From NCBI RefSeq assembly GCF_042850945.1, contig NZ_AP031496.1, forward strand, positions 1,612,001-1,676,000: DNA of 64,000 nt, written 5' to 3'. Each line of letters begins with the position of its first letter. Within the stretch, counting starts at the first letter, position 1. A model generated the notes under the pieces. That model saw only the letters and a list, made by a program, of their open reading frames with translations, was not told the DNA's origin and ran no database searches. Origin of the DNA: Halioxenophilus aromaticivorans (GTDB lineage Bacteria > Pseudomonadota > Gammaproteobacteria > Pseudomonadales > Cellvibrionaceae). Positions 61,781 to 64,000 of this stretch are shown here, one piece after another. Made by a program: the position numbers and the translations under genes.

Positions 61781-61792
61781 GGGGGGGGGGGG
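61781..61792. repeat. Run of 12 G
   Basis: A homopolymer of G lies 14 bases after the small zinc-ribbon gene. It is prone to replication slippage and to sequencing error. Confidence 0.8.
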
Positions 61793-61827
61793 TGATTTAA
61801 AAACAGGATGGTGACTTAAAAGCAGTA

Positions 61828-61843
61828 CCCGCCGTGCGGCGGG
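61828..61843 (-). terminator. Hairpin after nadC, probable terminator
   Basis: CCCGCCG (61828-61834) pairs with CGGCGGG (61837-61843). On the minus strand it follows the nadC stop by 8 bases and leads into a weak T-tract (CTTTT). Confidence 0.5.
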
Positions 61844-61851
61844 TTACAGGT

Positions 61852-62709
61852 CTACCAAACAATCCGCATAGACAAATCTACAGCTACGCAGTTTTTGGTG
61901 AGCGCGCCTATGGATACGTAGTCCACGCCGGTTTCGGCGATGGGGCGTAGGGTGGTTTCGTTTACGCCGCCGGAGGCCTCTAGCTTCGCTTTGCCACCGT
62001 ATTCGGCCTTGTTTAGGGCAACGGCGGTGCGCATGTCTTCCAGTGAGAAGTTATCCAACATAACGATGTCGGCGCCGGCGCCTAGGGCTTGCTTAAGCTC
62101 GTCCATGGATTCCACTTCAATTTCTACCGGCTTACCGGGGGCGTTGTTGCGGGCGGTGGTTACCGCTTGCTCTATGCCGCCGCAGGCGGAGATGTGGTTT
62201 TCTTTGATGAGGTAGGCATCAAACAAGCCAATGCGGTGGTTGTGGCAGCCGCCGCAGGTTACTGCGTATTTTTGCGCGGTGCGCAGGCCCGGTAGGGTTT
62301 TGCGGGTATCCAGCACTTTTACTTGGGTGCCGGCCACAATATTGGCGTAGTGGCGGGCTTTGCTGGCGTTGGCCGATAGCAACTGCACAAAGTTCAACGC
62401 GGCGCGCTCGCCGGTGAGCAATACGCGGGCGTTGCCTTCTAGCTCAAACAGGGTGTCGTTGGCTTTAAACTGATCGCCATCATTACCATGAAAGGTAATT
62501 TTTACGCTGGGGTCCAATTGCTTAAACACTTCCTCCACCCAGGTGCGGCCGCAAAAGGTGCAGTCGTCGCGGGTGATCACCCGGGCTTTGGCTTGTGTTT
62601 CGGCCGGGATTAGCGCTGCGGTGATGTCGCCATCGCGGATGTCCTCGGCCAGGGCCTGGGCAACGTTGTGTTCTATATCGCTGCGGATATCGTTAAGCGT
62701 TAGGTTCAT
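61852..62709 (-). CDS. nadC: Nicotinate-nucleotide pyrophosphorylase (quinolinate phosphoribosyltransferase)
   Basis: A 285-residue enzyme of NAD synthesis that turns quinolinate and PRPP into nicotinate mononucleotide. The motifs LALAEDIRDGDITAALIP (read here as ALAEDIRDGDITAALIP), ERAALNFVQLLSANAS, LDTRKTLPGLRTAQKYAV, CGGCHNHRIGLFDAYLIKEN, IEVESMDELKQAL and ASGGVNETTLRPIAETGVD (the last quoted in part) are typical. Length is normal. It begins 11 bases after metG and is likely co-transcribed with it. Confidence 0.96.
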   Translation of the reverse strand: MNLTLNDIRSDIEHNVAQALAEDIRDGDITAALIPAETQAKARVITRDDCTFCGRTWVEEVFKQLDPSVKITFHGNDGDQFKANDTLFELEGNARVLLTGERAALNFVQLLSANASKARHYANIVAGTQVKVLDTRKTLPGLRTAQKYAVTCGGCHNHRIGLFDAYLIKENHISACGGIEQAVTTARNNAPGKPVEIEVESMDELKQALGAGADIVMLDNFSLEDMRTAVALNKAEYGGKAKLEASGGVNETTLRPIAETGVDYVSIGALTKNCVAVDLSMRIVW

Positions 62710-62720
62710 GGCATTACCCC

Positions 62721-64000
62721 TTACATTACGCGCTGGCCGGGTACGGCACCGCTGTGTGGCTCTAATAGATAGATGTCTTTTCCGCCTGGGCCGGCGGCCA
62801 GTACCATGCCTTCAGAGATACCAAATTTCATTTTGCGCGGCGCCAGGTTGGCCACTAGCACAGTGAGCTTACCTTCCAAGTCTTCTGGCTGATAGGCGCT
62901 CTTAATACCGGAAAACACGTTGCGGGTGTGGCCTTCGCCGGCATCCAGTGTGAGTTGCAATAATTTGTTGGCGCCTTTGACGTGGTCGGCTTTAACAATT
63001 TTGGCAATGCGCAAATCCACCTTGGCGAAATCATCAAAGTTGATGGTTTCGGCAATGGGTTCAAAATCGCTGTCGCTGCTATCGCTATCGGCACTGCTGG
63101 TAGCCGGCGGCTGCATGGCATCCAAGGCAACTTGGTTGGTGGCTTTCATGGCGTCGATTTGTTTTTGATCCACCCGGCCCATAAGCGCTTTAAACGGGTT
63201 GATGGCTACACCGGTTTTAAATTCTATGTCGTCTTGCCAGTGCAGGGTTTCACCCAGGAATGCTTCGGCACGTTCGGTTAGCGCGGGTACAACTGGCTTT
63301 AAAAATACCATTAGCGCGCGGAACATATTGATGCCCTGGGAGCAAATGGCCAGCACCTGCTCGGCGTTGGCTTCGTCTTTGGCCAGTGTCCACGGCGCTT
63401 GGGCGGCCAGGTATTCGTTGGCGGCATCGGCCAGGGCCATAATTTCGCGCATGGCTTTGGCGAATTCTCGGTTCTCGTAGGCTTCGGCAATGCTGGTTTG
63501 AGCATCCACAAATTGTTGCCACAGCTCTGGGTTGTGAATATCCGTGGCCAGGGTGCCACCGGCCTTTTGCACAAACTTAGCGGTGCGGCTGGCCAGGTTT
63601 ACCAATTTACCCACCAAATCGGAATTTACTTTTTGTACAAAGTCTTCCAGGTTTAGATCGATGTCATCCACTTTGGCGGTGAGCTTACTGGCAAAGTAGT
63701 AGCGCAGGTAGTCGGCATCCAGGTGCTCTAGGTAGCTGGCGGCATTGATAAAGGTGCCGCGGCTTTTCGACATTTTTTCGCCATCCACGGTAACAAACCC
63801 GTGCACGTTGACACCGGTTGGGGTACGGAACCCGGCGGAGGTGAGCATGGCAGGCCAAAACAGCGCGTGGAAGTTAACAATGTCTTTGCCAATAAAGTGG
63901 TACAGCTCGGCGGTGGAGTCTTTGCCCCAGTAGGTGTCAAAGTCTAAATCGTCGCGGCGCTCGCACAGGTTTTTAAAGCTGGCCATATAGCCCACGGGGG
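62721..64000 (-). CDS. metG: Methionyl-tRNA synthetase, C-terminal part (5' end outside window)
   Basis: The frame is open to the window edge, so the catalytic N-terminus is missing. What remains starts in the catalytic domain (GYMASFKNLCERRDDLDFD), carries the KMSKS loop (GEKMSKSRGTFI) and the anticodon-binding helical domain. It ends in the Trbp111-like tRNA-binding domain (FAKVDLRIAKIVKADHVKGA, GMVLAAGPGG), giving the dimer-forming long type. The GTG at 63995 is internal. It is followed by nadC on the same strand. Confidence 0.95.
   Translation of the reverse strand, partial: PVGYMASFKNLCERRDDLDFDTYWGKDSTAELYHFIGKDIVNFHALFWPAMLTSAGFRTPTGVNVHGFVTVDGEKMSKSRGTFINAASYLEHLDADYLRYYFASKLTAKVDDIDLNLEDFVQKVNSDLVGKLVNLASRTAKFVQKAGGTLATDIHNPELWQQFVDAQTSIAEAYENREFAKAMREIMALADAANEYLAAQAPWTLAKDEANAEQVLAICSQGINMFRALMVFLKPVVPALTERAEAFLGETLHWQDDIEFKTGVAINPFKALMGRVDQKQIDAMKATNQVALDAMQPPATSSADSDSSDSDFEPIAETINFDDFAKVDLRIAKIVKADHVKGANKLLQLTLDAGEGHTRNVFSGIKSAYQPEDLEGKLTVLVANLAPRKMKFGISEGMVLAAGPGGKDIYLLEPHSGAVPGQRVM

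Overview
The window is a bacterial chromosome segment. It encodes a Gram-negative cell with meso-DAP peptidoglycan, LpxC, an LpoA/DolP envelope operon and type IV pili. Gene order (alaS-lysC-csrA-tRNA-Ser; rsmI-rnpB-mraZ-dcw-lpxC; secA-argJ-mutT; yacG-coaE-pilD-pilC-pilB / pilA) is that of Pseudomonas-like gammaproteobacteria. A marine member of the Cellvibrionaceae or a close relative is my inference; the sequence alone does not name the species.

1-11.7 kb is housekeeping: the 3' end of an ETF-ubiquinone oxidoreductase gene, an M23 peptidase, Trm112-like and HIT proteins, alaS, lysC, csrA, tRNA-Ser(GCT), a LemA/M48 membrane-protease pair and a thiolase. 11.7-18.8 kb holds a secreted astacin-type protease with three WW/DNF repeats, then the lpoA-yraN-diaA-dolP operon divergent from rsmI. 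A 281-bp structured, MITE-like palindromic element sits between yraN and diaA.

18.9-37.9 kb holds rnpB and a complete division/cell-wall (dcw) cluster. It runs from mraZ, with four 10-bp-spaced MraZ boxes, through rsmH, ftsL, ftsI, murE, murF, mraY, murD, ftsW, murG, murC, ddlB, ftsQ, ftsA and ftsZ to lpxC. 38.3-43.8 kb has an M23 peptidase, secA, argJ and mutT. 43.9-50.8 kb is the pilB-pilC-pilD-coaE-yacG block, interrupted by a HigB/HigA-type toxin-antitoxin pair and followed by an orphan RelB/DinJ antitoxin; pilA is divergent from pilB.

50.9-60.3 kb is the main accessory region. A tightly coupled, more A+T-rich operon follows pilA: a large GT-C-like membrane protein, a polyprenyl-phosphate-sugar-synthase-like GT2, a second GT2, a GT4-like transferase, a Wzx-type flippase and a sulfotransferase. 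Facing it are an RgpF-like protein and a UDP-sugar dehydrogenase. The likely product is a sulfated surface or pilin-linked glycan. 60.6-61.8 kb is a small island with a ParD antitoxin whose ParE partner is destroyed by three nonsense codons, a small lipoprotein and a small zinc-ribbon membrane protein. The window closes with nadC and the 3' part of metG.
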